Shown here in pieces: positions 35,038 to 43,184 of a stretch of DNA of 64,000 bases. Position 1 is the stretch's first letter. Every line of letters begins with the position of its first letter. Position numbers and translations under genes: made by a program. This DNA comes from JAQWBS01 sp047975765 (GTDB taxonomy: Bacteria > Pseudomonadota > Alphaproteobacteria > RF32 > CAG-239), in assembly GCA_047975765.1 (NCBI GenBank), contig JBKEEF010000002.1, forward strand, positions 124,001 to 188,000, read 5' to 3'. Under the pieces are notes generated by a model. The model worked only from the letters and a program-made list of their open reading frames with translations, was not told the origin of the DNA and did not search any database.

Positions 35038-35262
35038 TTAACCTGCAAATGGCAAAAGAGCAATTGCGCGAGCACGTTTGATAGCGCGAGCGAGTTCTCT
35101 TTGCTTCTTAGCAGAAACTGCAGTTATACGACTAGGAATGATTTTACCTTTTTCAGAAACATATTTTGAAAGAAGTTTAACATCTTTATAGTCGATCTTC
35201 AATGCGTCTTCACCTGAGAAAGGGCATAGTTTTTTCTTTTTGAAAAATGATTGTTTAGCCAT
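35038..35262 (-). CDS. rpsR: 30S ribosomal protein S18
   Basis: S18 binds with S6 on the platform of the 30S subunit. The 74-residue product has the conserved IDYKDVKLLSKYVSEKGKI and RITAVSAKKQRELARAIKRAR, the rRNA-binding end. One Cys remains (KLCPFSG) from the zinc-type N terminus of some relatives. It is 11 bp after rpsF. Confidence 0.96.
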   Translation of the reverse strand: MAKQSFFKKKKLCPFSGEDALKIDYKDVKLLSKYVSEKGKIIPSRITAVSAKKQRELARAIKRARAIALLPFAG

Positions 35263-35273
35263 TACTTTTCCCC

Positions 35274-35606
35274 TTATTCTTCAACAGATTCTTTAGAAGA
35301 TGATGAAATTTCTTTTCCGAATTCTTCAACTTTAATTGTCATAAAACGGATAACATCTTCGTTAAGTTTAAGCAATCTTTGGTATTCTGCAATAGCAGCA
35401 GCTGGAGCAGAAATGTTAAGAAGATTGTAATAACCCTTACGGTTTTTCTTGATGCGATAAGCAAGGTTTTTCAAACCCCAGTTATCAACTCTAACAACTT
35501 GACCACCGTTGCTAGTAAGAGAGTCAGTCAAATCAGACACGATTCCGCTTACTTGTGTAGGAGTCAAATCTTGACGTGTGATAATCACACTTTCATAATT
35601 TGCCAT
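35274..35606 (-). CDS. rpsF: 30S ribosomal protein S6
   Basis: S6 forms a heterodimer with S18 on the small subunit. The start is at the ATG at 35606 (110 residues), because AAGGAG lies 9 bp upstream and S6 proteins begin with a short YESV-type strand (MANYESVIITRQDL). The body shows NWGLKNLAYRIKKNRKGYYNLLNI, the family core. The acidic Ser/Glu-rich C terminus is common. Upstream, on the minus strand, a CCTGT/ACAGG hairpin (35641-35653) may be part of an autoregulatory leader, but no family match is claimed. Confidence 0.96.
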   Translation of the reverse strand: MANYESVIITRQDLTPTQVSGIVSDLTDSLTSNGGQVVRVDNWGLKNLAYRIKKNRKGYYNLLNISAPAAAIAEYQRLLKLNEDVIRFMTIKVEEFGKEISSSSKESVEE

Positions 35607-35816
35607 AAATAAATTCTCCTTATGGATTCTCAACAATAGACCTGTGGAACAGGCCCGACTAATGTTTGTATAGCCAAAACAAATATTTTGGCAAGGAACA
35701 GTGAAGAATATACTCTAAAACTTTAATTTTGCAAGTATTTATTTATGCAATATTTAGGTATTTTTTAATATTTCTAAAGTATGGTAAAAGGAGATATTTA
35801 TAAGGAATTGCTAAAA

Positions 35817-36149
35817 ATGATCAAAAAACAGTTTTTTTTCATGTTGTTTTCTATACTTTTTGTTTCGGCTTGTAGCTCTAATCGCACAGATGACACTACT
35901 CGAGAACAAAGAATTGTCTATGCGAATGAAGAAGAAGTTATCACACTTCAAAATTTGAACACTAGAGTTTTGATAAACTGCTATCAGAGCCCATATCAGG
36001 CTGCAGAAACTTGCGCAGAAATTTTTGAACAAAGAGGCTATGTCCGACTAAAGGATGTCCCTCAAAAACCTGCTAAATTTGACTATCTCAAACAAAACAC
36101 ATATCCAACACGCAGATGGAGAGAGGGAGAAGGCACTTCAAGGTGGTAA
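35817..36149 (+). CDS. Small lipoprotein
   Basis: The 110-residue precursor starts at 35817 (AAGGAA upstream) with a lipoprotein signal MIKKQFFFMLFSILFVSAC; the lipobox is VSAC with Cys at residue 19. The mature part is hydrophilic with a Cys pair (INCYQSPYQAAETCAEIF) that could form a disulfide, and a basic Arg/Trp tail (TRRWREGEGTSRW). No family was recognised. It lies 3 bp before comM, so is probably cotranscribed. Confidence 0.72.
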   Translation: MIKKQFFFMLFSILFVSACSSNRTDDTTREQRIVYANEEEVITLQNLNTRVLINCYQSPYQAAETCAEIFEQRGYVRLKDVPQKPAKFDYLKQNTYPTRRWREGEGTSRW

Positions 36150-36152
36150 AGA

Positions 36153-37670
36153 ATGCTTGCAAAAATTAATACAGTTGCCTTCAACGGGCTAGATATTTTG
36201 GATGTAGACTTACAAATCCAAATATCTTCTGGTTTGCCTGCATTTACCCTCGTCGGACTTCCTGATAAAACAGTTGCTGAAAGTAGAGAACGTGTTCGTG
36301 CAGCGCTAAATTCCTTAGGTTTAAGTATTCCTGCAAAAAGAATTACCATAAATTTGGCTCCTGCCGACTTGCTCAAAGAGGGTTCTCATTTCGACCTTCC
36401 TATTGCTTTAGCTCTCCTTGTTGGCATGGGTGTTATCCCTCAAGAAGAAATTAGCAACTATATCATTTTGGGAGAACTGAGCCTTGATGGAAGTATCACA
36501 CCTGTCAACGGCATTCTTCCTGTTGCTATGAAAGCTAATTCAAAAAACTTAGGACTTATTTGCCCTGAATCTAATGGCAGTGAAGCTGTTTGGTCTGGAC
36601 TAAAAAACATTATTGCTACAGAAAACTTATTATCTCTCATCAATCACTTCAAAGGCATCCAAACAATTCCTTATCCAACAGCCTTAAAGAAGGAAGAGAA
36701 AAAAGAGTTTCTTGATATGAGTGATGTCAAAGGTCAGGAAACAGCAAAGAGAGCTTTGGAAATTGCGGCTGCCGGTGCACATAATATGCTTATGGTCGGA
36801 CCTCCAGGGTCTGGTAAATCTATGCTAGCCTCAAGGCTCATTTCCATTCTTCCACCAATGAGTTCCGAAGAAGCTTTAGAAACAAGTATCATTCACTCTG
36901 TTGCAGGAAAACTTAAGGATGGAAAATTGAGTTTCCAACGGCCTTATCAAGCACCTCATCATAATGCTTCAACACCTGCTCTTGTAGGAGGAGGCAGAAA
37001 AGCCGAACCAGGCGAAATTTCGCTTGCACATAATGGGGTTTTGTTTTTGGATGAATTACCAGAATTCAATCGCCCAACACTTGAAGCCTTAAGACAACCT
37101 TTGGAAAATGGATATGTTTCAATTTCCAGAGTTTCTGCTCATACAACTTATCCTGCAAAATTTCAGCTTATTGCTGCAATGAATCCTTGTCGTTGTGGTA
37201 ATTTGGGCAATCAAAATCTTGAATGTTCTCGTGCACCAAAATGTGCAGAAGAATATCAATCTAAAATCTCTGGTCCACTCATGGACAGAATTGACATCCA
37301 AATTGATGTCCCAGCAGTTAGTCCTTGGGATATTTCTGATGTTAAGAAAGGAGAAAATTCTGCAGAAATCCTTAAGAGAGTTATTAAAGCACGTGAAATT
37401 CAAAAAAAACGCTTTGAAGAATATGGACTTAAAAATGCTAGAACTAACGCTGAACTTAAGGGAGAGTTTTTAGAAAAAGCCACAGAAATGAACGAAGAAG
37501 CGAAGAGCTTGCTTATTAATGCGGCAAACAAACTCAACTTATCTGCTCGTGCCTATCACCGAACACTTCGTCTTGCGAGAACGATTGCAGACTTGCAAAA
37601 TGAAACAAAACTTATTAAGATACACATAGCCGAAGCACTGTCCTACCGCAGAACAGTGCCATCGATTTAA
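36153..37670 (+). CDS. comM: ComM / YifB family Mg-chelatase-like AAA ATPase
   Basis: ComM is a hexameric helicase that promotes branch migration in natural transformation; YifB is the enterobacterial name. The 505-residue protein has an N-terminal Lon-protease-like domain (about 1-180), then a Mg_chelatase AAA core. The core has Walker A GPPGSGKS near residue 215, Walker B VLFLDELPEF near 300 and the zinc-finger-like CRCGN...C...C segment near 350. A C-terminal sensor-2 helical domain contains ARAYHRTLRLARTIADL. All motifs are intact. It is downstream of the lipoprotein gene and 18 bp before the 870-residue exported protein. Confidence 0.93.
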   Translation: MLAKINTVAFNGLDILDVDLQIQISSGLPAFTLVGLPDKTVAESRERVRAALNSLGLSIPAKRITINLAPADLLKEGSHFDLPIALALLVGMGVIPQEEISNYIILGELSLDGSITPVNGILPVAMKANSKNLGLICPESNGSEAVWSGLKNIIATENLLSLINHFKGIQTIPYPTALKKEEKKEFLDMSDVKGQETAKRALEIAAAGAHNMLMVGPPGSGKSMLASRLISILPPMSSEEALETSIIHSVAGKLKDGKLSFQRPYQAPHHNASTPALVGGGRKAEPGEISLAHNGVLFLDELPEFNRPTLEALRQPLENGYVSISRVSAHTTYPAKFQLIAAMNPCRCGNLGNQNLECSRAPKCAEEYQSKISGPLMDRIDIQIDVPAVSPWDISDVKKGENSAEILKRVIKAREIQKKRFEEYGLKNARTNAELKGEFLEKATEMNEEAKSLLINAANKLNLSARAYHRTLRLARTIADLQNETKLIKIHIAEALSYRRTVPSI

Positions 37671-37688
37671 AACCTGGGGGAAAACTTT

Positions 37689-40301
37689 ATGAAAAATCTT
37701 AAATATTTGATTTATTCACTGACTATTTTATTCATCGCAATTTTTGCGAGGGAAAGCTTTGCTCAATGCAATAGTGCCACCCAACCATCTTGCGCACCAT
37801 CACTAAATATCGTTGATGAAAAAATCATCATCAGAAAAAGAGTGATTCATCATAATAGTCAAGATCCAGCTTATGCTAATTCTCCAGCGACAATGCCTGT
37901 TGCACAAAGACAGCAAAATGTTTCAAATCTTGGCACTCCAAATAATGCTCGCGGATTCAAACAAACTTTCCACAACCCTAGAGACGGCAGCATATTCCCA
38001 GGTGGTCGTTGTGATAGAGGCGGATGTAACAAAGATGGAAGCATGTTTGGAGGCGGATGTTCTATTCCTAAAGGAAAATGCTATAAGGCGTGTAAAGGTA
38101 ATTGCTCTAGCCCAATGAAAGGCTCATGTGAACAATCTTGTAAATCTTGTTTCCAATGCACCAGATATGCTAAAGGCAACCTTGACTTGACAAATGATCA
38201 AGTTGAAAAAGCAGGCTATTTGAAAACATATATTGTGAAACCTGAAGACCAAATCTATGAAGCTATTCATAAATGTAAAGATTTGTCTTCTCTTGAACTC
38301 AAATATGTCGATTTTAGAATTAAAAAAGACAAAAAATATACTGGTTTTACAAACAAACTAGGAAACTATCGTTTCAGAATTTTTGGTTGTCGCCGTTTTG
38401 ATAAAACAGCAGTTTTAAACCAAGGTAGAATTATGCAAAAAGACCTTCAGTTCATCAATATTTTTGATGATATGATGAGTGACTGCTACAATATCGTCAA
38501 GACCCCTGACGATTTGTGCGATGTCAATAACAACAAGCCTATCCCACAATATGTTCTTACTGCGGAAATCACTGACTATTTTATGAATGTTTGCGATGAA
38601 TATAATTGGGAAAAATCAAAAAAAGAAGATTCAAGAAAAGGTTCTTCTGAGATGACTGTAACTTGGAGATTAACTGACACTACAGGAACAAAGGTTCTTT
38701 GGAAAGGTGAATCAACAGGTTATGCCGAACTTGATGAAGGCGAATATAATGGCGAAATCGTTCTTGTAGAAAGAGCTTTTGCAGATGCTGTTAATTCTTT
38801 GAGAAACCTCCCTGGCTTTGATGATCAGTTAGCTAAAAAGGTAAGTGCTGAAGAATTAGCAAGACAACGTCATGAACTCATTGAACTTGAAAAAATTGCC
38901 AATCCTGCAAAATGTGCGTACAAAGAAGAAATCAAACTTCTCGAAGAAGGTAAACCTTGTGGCATTAAACGAGTTTGCTATGATGTCAACACTTGCACAG
39001 GCGAAAAGACAATCGTTTCTAGTGGTGTTATCGAAGAAAAGATTGAAGAGAGAATTGAAATTTCTGAAGATGGTGGAAGCCGTTCAACTGCTTCTATTAC
39101 ACCAGAACAAAGAGAAATTGATGAAAAAAGTGGATATACTGCTTCTGGAATTGGTGGCTTTGGTGAAGGAAAAACTGAAACCAAAACCAACAGTGATATT
39201 GACGAAAATAGTGGTTACACAGCTTCTGGAATTGGCGGCTTTGGAGACGGAAAATTTGAATCTAAAGATGGCAAAGAAATTGATGAAAACAGCGGATATG
39301 TATCTTCTGGTTCTGGAGCTCTTGGCCTAGCAAGTGCTTCTGTGGCAGGACATGCTGGTATTGATGAAAACAGCGGCTTCACATCATCTGGTTCTGGAAT
39401 CCTTATCGATGGCGACACAATTTCAATTGAAGTTGTTGATGAAATTGATGAGAGAGGAGGCTCATTCTCTTCTGCTTCTGCAAGTGATGCTTGGGTAGAC
39501 ATTGATCTTCCAAAAGAAGAAACAACAGAAGACCAAAGAACAATTGTTGAGAGTAGCTTTGCAAGTGACAAAGATAGCCTTTGCATCATTGACCGTCCAC
39601 CTTATGACACACTCACACCTGAAAACCTCTATAAAGTTAGAGCATCTGTCATAAAGATTAGAAACGCCGACGGAAAAGAAGGTTCTGGTTTGATTATCTC
39701 TGACCAATTTGTGATGACATCTGCCGACATCACAATCAAAGATAAAAATTCCTATGAACTAGAAACAATCAATGGAACAAAATATAAGGCGAGTGTTTTC
39801 AGAGTTAACCCTGAAAAGAATGTTGCACTTCTTGTTCTTGATGGACAAACACTCTACCGTCCTCTTTCATTGAATCTTGATCTTCCTCAAGTTGGTCAAA
39901 ATTCATTCCTAACACTTGGTTTGCTAGATTTTAATCCAGCAAGCCCAGAAGGAAAATTGGACAATAAAACAACAATTATAAGCTACCGCTATGGCAACAA
40001 TGATACAGTTGATATTGTAGCAAACACAAACCTTCAAAAATCTACAATTGGTGGCGTATTGATTGACAAATATGGTACAATCAGCGGAATGTCAAATCGT
40101 GACTATAAATATAATGAAAACGACTTATTCATTCCAATTGCTGATGCACTTAAGAGCGTAGGCTTAAGTATCTGTGGCAAGCCATTCCCAACTCAAAAAG
40201 TTGAATGGTATGACAGAGCAACAACTCCAATTGCCAAAGCAATTGATAACTATGTTGCTCCAAAAGCTCCAGAAGCAATGAATAAAAAAGATAGAAAGTA
40301 A
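37689..40301 (+). CDS. Exported protein with acidic repeats and a pseudo-trypsin domain
   Basis: The 870-residue precursor has a signal peptide (cut near SFA, residue 25), then a short Cys-rich region (about 95-155) with several CxxC-like pairs. Residues about 160-390 form a mixed domain. Between about 475 and 615 there are five imperfect repeats built on IDENSGYTASGIGGFGDGK. The last 240 residues follow the trypsin/DegP order (SVIKIRNADGKEGSGLIISD ... VALLVLDGQT ... GGVLIDKYGTISGM). The catalytic His, Asp and Ser positions read Asp (TSADIT), Asn (KNVALL) and Ile (STIGG). So it is probably a non-catalytic binding domain. The exact role is unknown; the location is periplasm or surface. Confidence 0.7.
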   Translation: MKNLKYLIYSLTILFIAIFARESFAQCNSATQPSCAPSLNIVDEKIIIRKRVIHHNSQDPAYANSPATMPVAQRQQNVSNLGTPNNARGFKQTFHNPRDGSIFPGGRCDRGGCNKDGSMFGGGCSIPKGKCYKACKGNCSSPMKGSCEQSCKSCFQCTRYAKGNLDLTNDQVEKAGYLKTYIVKPEDQIYEAIHKCKDLSSLELKYVDFRIKKDKKYTGFTNKLGNYRFRIFGCRRFDKTAVLNQGRIMQKDLQFINIFDDMMSDCYNIVKTPDDLCDVNNNKPIPQYVLTAEITDYFMNVCDEYNWEKSKKEDSRKGSSEMTVTWRLTDTTGTKVLWKGESTGYAELDEGEYNGEIVLVERAFADAVNSLRNLPGFDDQLAKKVSAEELARQRHELIELEKIANPAKCAYKEEIKLLEEGKPCGIKRVCYDVNTCTGEKTIVSSGVIEEKIEERIEISEDGGSRSTASITPEQREIDEKSGYTASGIGGFGEGKTETKTNSDIDENSGYTASGIGGFGDGKFESKDGKEIDENSGYVSSGSGALGLASASVAGHAGIDENSGFTSSGSGILIDGDTISIEVVDEIDERGGSFSSASASDAWVDIDLPKEETTEDQRTIVESSFASDKDSLCIIDRPPYDTLTPENLYKVRASVIKIRNADGKEGSGLIISDQFVMTSADITIKDKNSYELETINGTKYKASVFRVNPEKNVALLVLDGQTLYRPLSLNLDLPQVGQNSFLTLGLLDFNPASPEGKLDNKTTIISYRYGNNDTVDIVANTNLQKSTIGGVLIDKYGTISGMSNRDYKYNENDLFIPIADALKSVGLSICGKPFPTQKVEWYDRATTPIAKAIDNYVAPKAPEAMNKKDRK

Positions 40302-40314
40302 TAAATTCTGTCAC

Positions 40315-40347
40315 ATAAAAAACCCTCTCTATCTGAGAGGGTTTTTC
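40315..40347. terminator. Bidirectional terminator
   Basis: AAAAACCCTCTC pairs with GAGAGGGTTTTT around TATCT. It lies between the convergent 870-residue protein gene and the gene ending at 40360. Confidence 0.92.
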
Positions 40348-40359
40348 TTTGCTATTCAA

Positions 40360-41097
40360 CTACCCAAAGATTTTGTTGACAACATCAGAAACACCAAAGT
40401 CAAACATCGCTTCTTTAGTACGAGAGGTTGTTTTTGGTCCCAAGTCTCCGTCAACTTTTAAGGTTGGAGAATATCCATAAGAATTATTCAATCCTGTTTG
40501 CAAAGACGAAACATCTGAGTTTTTAGAAGACATGGCTGTTGAAATTTTATCAAAGCCTTCTCCAAAACTCAAACCATCTTTAGTTTTGGCGTTGATTGGC
40601 TCTGCTAAAAGGGAAACTTTTGCCGTAGGAGAATTTTGTCTGCCTGCTGCATCAACCGAACTTCCTTTACCATAAATTTCATCATTCCATGAAGAAACCT
40701 TATCATTAAGCTTTTGATTTAAACTTTTATCTTTGCTCTCAAACCAAGTATATTTTGAAGTATCCTTAATTTCTTGCTCGGTAATATCCTTATTTTTCTT
40801 ATATAAGATATCTTCATGCTTATTATTATTCAGTTTGAATTTTTTAAGCATTCTATCTTTCCAGCTCATTCCTTGATCTTGATATTCCTGATCTTTGTAG
40901 TCATCATAGTATGGATTAATACTTTTTGCTCGCTCAAGTGCCATATCCAAATCATTCTGAGTTGCTTTATCCTTTTTATTAATATATCTTTCAATAGCAT
41001 CTGTATCATTTGCACTTAGAGCACCGCCTAAAAGTCTACCAAAAGTTCCTATTCTTGGATTTTTATCATTAATATGTTTTTTATTGTTTTCACTCAT
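40360..41097 (-). CDS. Hydrophilic protein with peptidoglycan-binding-like C terminus
   Basis: The 245-residue protein has no signal peptide or membrane helix. The first 180 residues are Lys/Asp/Asn-rich and partly helical. The last 60 contain SSLQTGLNNSYGY, LKVDGDLGPKT and a final AMFDFG, the layout of a PG_binding_1 module (LQ..L...VDG.xGP.T......F). Only one such module is visible and it lacks a classic signal for export, so it may be injected, exported non-classically, or act on the wall from an unknown route. It ends at a shared terminator, and the ankyrin genes lie upstream on the same strand. Confidence 0.6.
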   Translation of the reverse strand: MSENNKKHINDKNPRIGTFGRLLGGALSANDTDAIERYINKKDKATQNDLDMALERAKSINPYYDDYKDQEYQDQGMSWKDRMLKKFKLNNNKHEDILYKKNKDITEQEIKDTSKYTWFESKDKSLNQKLNDKVSSWNDEIYGKGSSVDAAGRQNSPTAKVSLLAEPINAKTKDGLSFGEGFDKISTAMSSKNSDVSSLQTGLNNSYGYSPTLKVDGDLGPKTTSRTKEAMFDFGVSDVVNKIFG

Positions 41098-41116
41098 TTA
41101 TTTTTTTCCTTTAAAA

Positions 41117-41146
41117 TAAAAATAGAGATGAAAATCATCTCTATTT
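41117..41146 (-). terminator. Terminator after the first ankyrin gene
   Basis: AAATAGAGATG pairs with CATCTCTATTT around AAAAT, with T and A runs. It sits between the ankyrin gene ending at 41173 and the start of the gene at 41097. Confidence 0.85.
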
Positions 41147-41172
41147 AGTTTGTTACATTATATAGCTAAAAG

Positions 41173-41742
41173 CTATTCTAAAACTGTTTTGTCATCACCA
41201 GAAATCCAGTTGTTTTTTTTGCAGTAATCTAACCTTAACCCTGCCAAATATTGACTCTTACCTGCTTGTAAGCTTAATCCCTTATCAATCAATATCTTTG
41301 CGATTTCACAATTAGAAAGAATAAGAGCAACACCTAATGGATTCATGTTTTTATGATTAATAACATTAAGGTCTGCACCATTTTCAATATAAAGCTTAAC
41401 GATTTCAATATTGTCAAGTAAGAACGAATAAGTCAAAGGTGTTGCTATTGTTCTTTGCTTATAATTTGGATCAATTCCTTTATCTAACATATACTTTACA
41501 AACTCAGGCTTACTTTCTTTCTTATACACACCCAAATATATATCATGTAAATTGAACCAACCATATAAATCATTAGGATTAAATCCTTTTTCATCTATAT
41601 AATATGCTAAGGTATCCTTATCTTCATCAACTACAGCATTCATAACCGTAATCTGGTCATTTACCAAATAACGTAAAATCCCTAAAGCAACAATCAAAAC
41701 AGCAAGGATAATCCCTAAAATTTTCAATATCTTTTTCAACAT
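41173..41742 (-). CDS. Membrane-anchored ankyrin-repeat protein A
   Basis: A 189-residue protein with an N-terminal membrane anchor (ILKILGIILAVLIVALGIL, about residues 5-24) followed by two to three ankyrin repeats. The clearest are ATPLTYSFLLDNIEIVKLYI-ENGADLN and MNPLGVALILSNCEIAKILI-DKGLSL. The start is the ATG at 41742, with GAGTGG 8 bp upstream; a GTG four codons earlier is possible. The repeat domain would face the periplasm or cytoplasm depending on topology. It is the downstream copy of a tandem pair; leader and promoter are almost identical to the gene at 41911-42480, while the repeat part has diverged strongly. Confidence 0.72.
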   Translation of the reverse strand: MLKKILKILGIILAVLIVALGILRYLVNDQITVMNAVVDEDKDTLAYYIDEKGFNPNDLYGWFNLHDIYLGVYKKESKPEFVKYMLDKGIDPNYKQRTIATPLTYSFLLDNIEIVKLYIENGADLNVINHKNMNPLGVALILSNCEIAKILIDKGLSLQAGKSQYLAGLRLDYCKKNNWISGDDKTVLE

Positions 41743-41805
41743 ATATTTTTCCACTCAAAGTTTATAATATAAATAAGTTATCTTAATTTTAGTGATTAAA
41801 CAACA

Positions 41806-41836
41806 AAAAAACTCAGCTAATTCTAACTGAGTTTTA
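41806..41836 (-). terminator. Terminator after the second ankyrin gene
   Basis: AAAACTCAG pairs with CTGAGTTTT around a 10-nt AT-rich loop. It lies between the two ankyrin copies, downstream of the copy at 41911-42480. Confidence 0.75.
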
Positions 41837-41910
41837 AAGAGACTTGTCCCTAGTAACAAAACATATGTATCATAAAAACACAAAATTGTCAAGGATTTTA
41901 TTCCTAATAA

Positions 41911-42480
41911 TTATTTATAGATAAGTTTAGCGTCACCAGAAACCCAGCCATGTTTCTTACATATATCAACCCAATTTTCTAGTTTTTCCTGACTTTTATC
42001 TTTATTTAAAGTTGCTCCATTATCGATTAAAAATTTTGCCATATCACAATTATACAAACGTAACGCTCCTCCTAATGGAGTTATCCCTTGTTTATTAGCA
42101 AAATTAACATCCATTTTTTTATCCTTAATCAACAATTCAACTAAATCTTTTCTATCAAGCAAGATAGCTGAAAGGAGAGATGTTAAGTTTCCTGTTGGGT
42201 TGATGTTTGGATTAACACCTTTCTCTAATAAAAATTTTACAAACTTGATATCAGCCTTTTCTCTATAATTGGCTATGTAGACTTGAATATAATTACCAAG
42301 ATAAACATTGTTAGGATCAATATTTTTCTCATCAACATAATAACTAAAAGATTCTTTGTCCTCATCAGTAACTGCAACTATCATAGATATCTCATCACGA
42401 ACTAAATAATAAAAACCCCTTAAAGCTACAATAAAAACAGCAAGGACAATCCCTAAAATTTTCAAAATCTTTTTCAACAT
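41911..42480 (-). CDS. Membrane-anchored ankyrin-repeat protein B
   Basis: This is a 189-residue paralogue of the gene at 41173. The first 20 residues (MLKKILKILGIVLAVFIVAL) are nearly the same, then identity drops to roughly 40 percent by eye. Ankyrin repeats are seen in LTSLLSAILLDRKDLVELLI and ITPLGGALRLYNCDMAKFLI. Both end with a conserved CKK..W.SGD motif. The upstream region (about 42480-42540) matches that of the other copy almost base for base. The two genes have separate terminators and so separate expression. Ankyrin proteins bind other proteins; no target is indicated. Confidence 0.72.
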   Translation of the reverse strand: MLKKILKILGIVLAVFIVALRGFYYLVRDEISMIVAVTDEDKESFSYYVDEKNIDPNNVYLGNYIQVYIANYREKADIKFVKFLLEKGVNPNINPTGNLTSLLSAILLDRKDLVELLIKDKKMDVNFANKQGITPLGGALRLYNCDMAKFLIDNGATLNKDKSQEKLENWVDICKKHGWVSGDAKLIYK

Positions 42481-42653
42481 ATATTTTTCCACTCAAAGTT
42501 TATAATATAAATAATCTATCTTAATTTTAGACACTAAACAACAAAATCTAGAAAAATCCTCAGGGCTTATATTCCTATCTAATTCTTCCTCTTGCAATAA
42601 ACAAAGTGAATACCTAAATTATGGATAATAAAAATAATATTTAAGGAAATGAA

Positions 42654-43184
42654 ATGACAACAATATTATGCGTTCGTAAAGGGGATGAAGTTGTTCTTGC
42701 TGGTGACGGTCAAGCAACTTTAGGTGAATCTGTCGTATTCAAATCAAAATCTGTCAAAGTTCGTCGCATTGGAAATGGCAACATCATAGCAGGTTTTGCT
42801 GGTTCTGCAGCCGATGGTATGACACTCATTGAAAGACTTGAAGGTAAACTTGAAAAACATGCAAATCAACTCAAAAGAGCCGCTGTTGAACTCGCTAAAG
42901 ATTGGAGAATGGATAAATATCTCCGTCAACTTCAAGCTTACATGATTGTTGCAGACAAAGATACTTCTCTTGTCCTTTCCGGAAATGGTGAAGTTATGGA
43001 ACCTGATGATGGCATCATTGGAATTGGCAGCGGCGGAAACTATGCTATGGCAGCTGCAAAAGCGCTTTATGAAAGCGATATGAATGCGGAAGAAATTGCT
43101 CAGAAATCCCTCAAAATTGCTGGTGATATTGATATTTTCACCAATCATAATGTGATTATTGAAAAGGTAGGTAAAAATGACTAA
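42654..43184 (+). CDS. hslV: ATP-dependent protease subunit HslV
   Basis: HslV is the proteasome-like peptidase of the HslUV protease. The 176-residue product begins MTTILCVRKGD; removal of Met exposes the catalytic N-terminal Thr. GDGQATLG, IAGFAGSAADGMTL, AVELAKDWRMDKYLR and IGIGSGGNYAMAAAKAL match the family throughout. AAGGAAATGAA precedes the ATG. The last codons overlap the hslU start by 8 bp, so the two are coupled, as usual. Confidence 0.96.
   Translation: MTTILCVRKGDEVVLAGDGQATLGESVVFKSKSVKVRRIGNGNIIAGFAGSAADGMTLIERLEGKLEKHANQLKRAAVELAKDWRMDKYLRQLQAYMIVADKDTSLVLSGNGEVMEPDDGIIGIGSGGNYAMAAAKALYESDMNAEEIAQKSLKIAGDIDIFTNHNVIIEKVGKND

Noticed and set aside
35641..35653. Hairpin before rpsF as an S6:S18 autoregulatory leader
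   Set aside because: A CCTGT/ACAGG hairpin is present, but I could not confirm the conserved elements of the known leader, so it is mentioned only within the rpsF entry.
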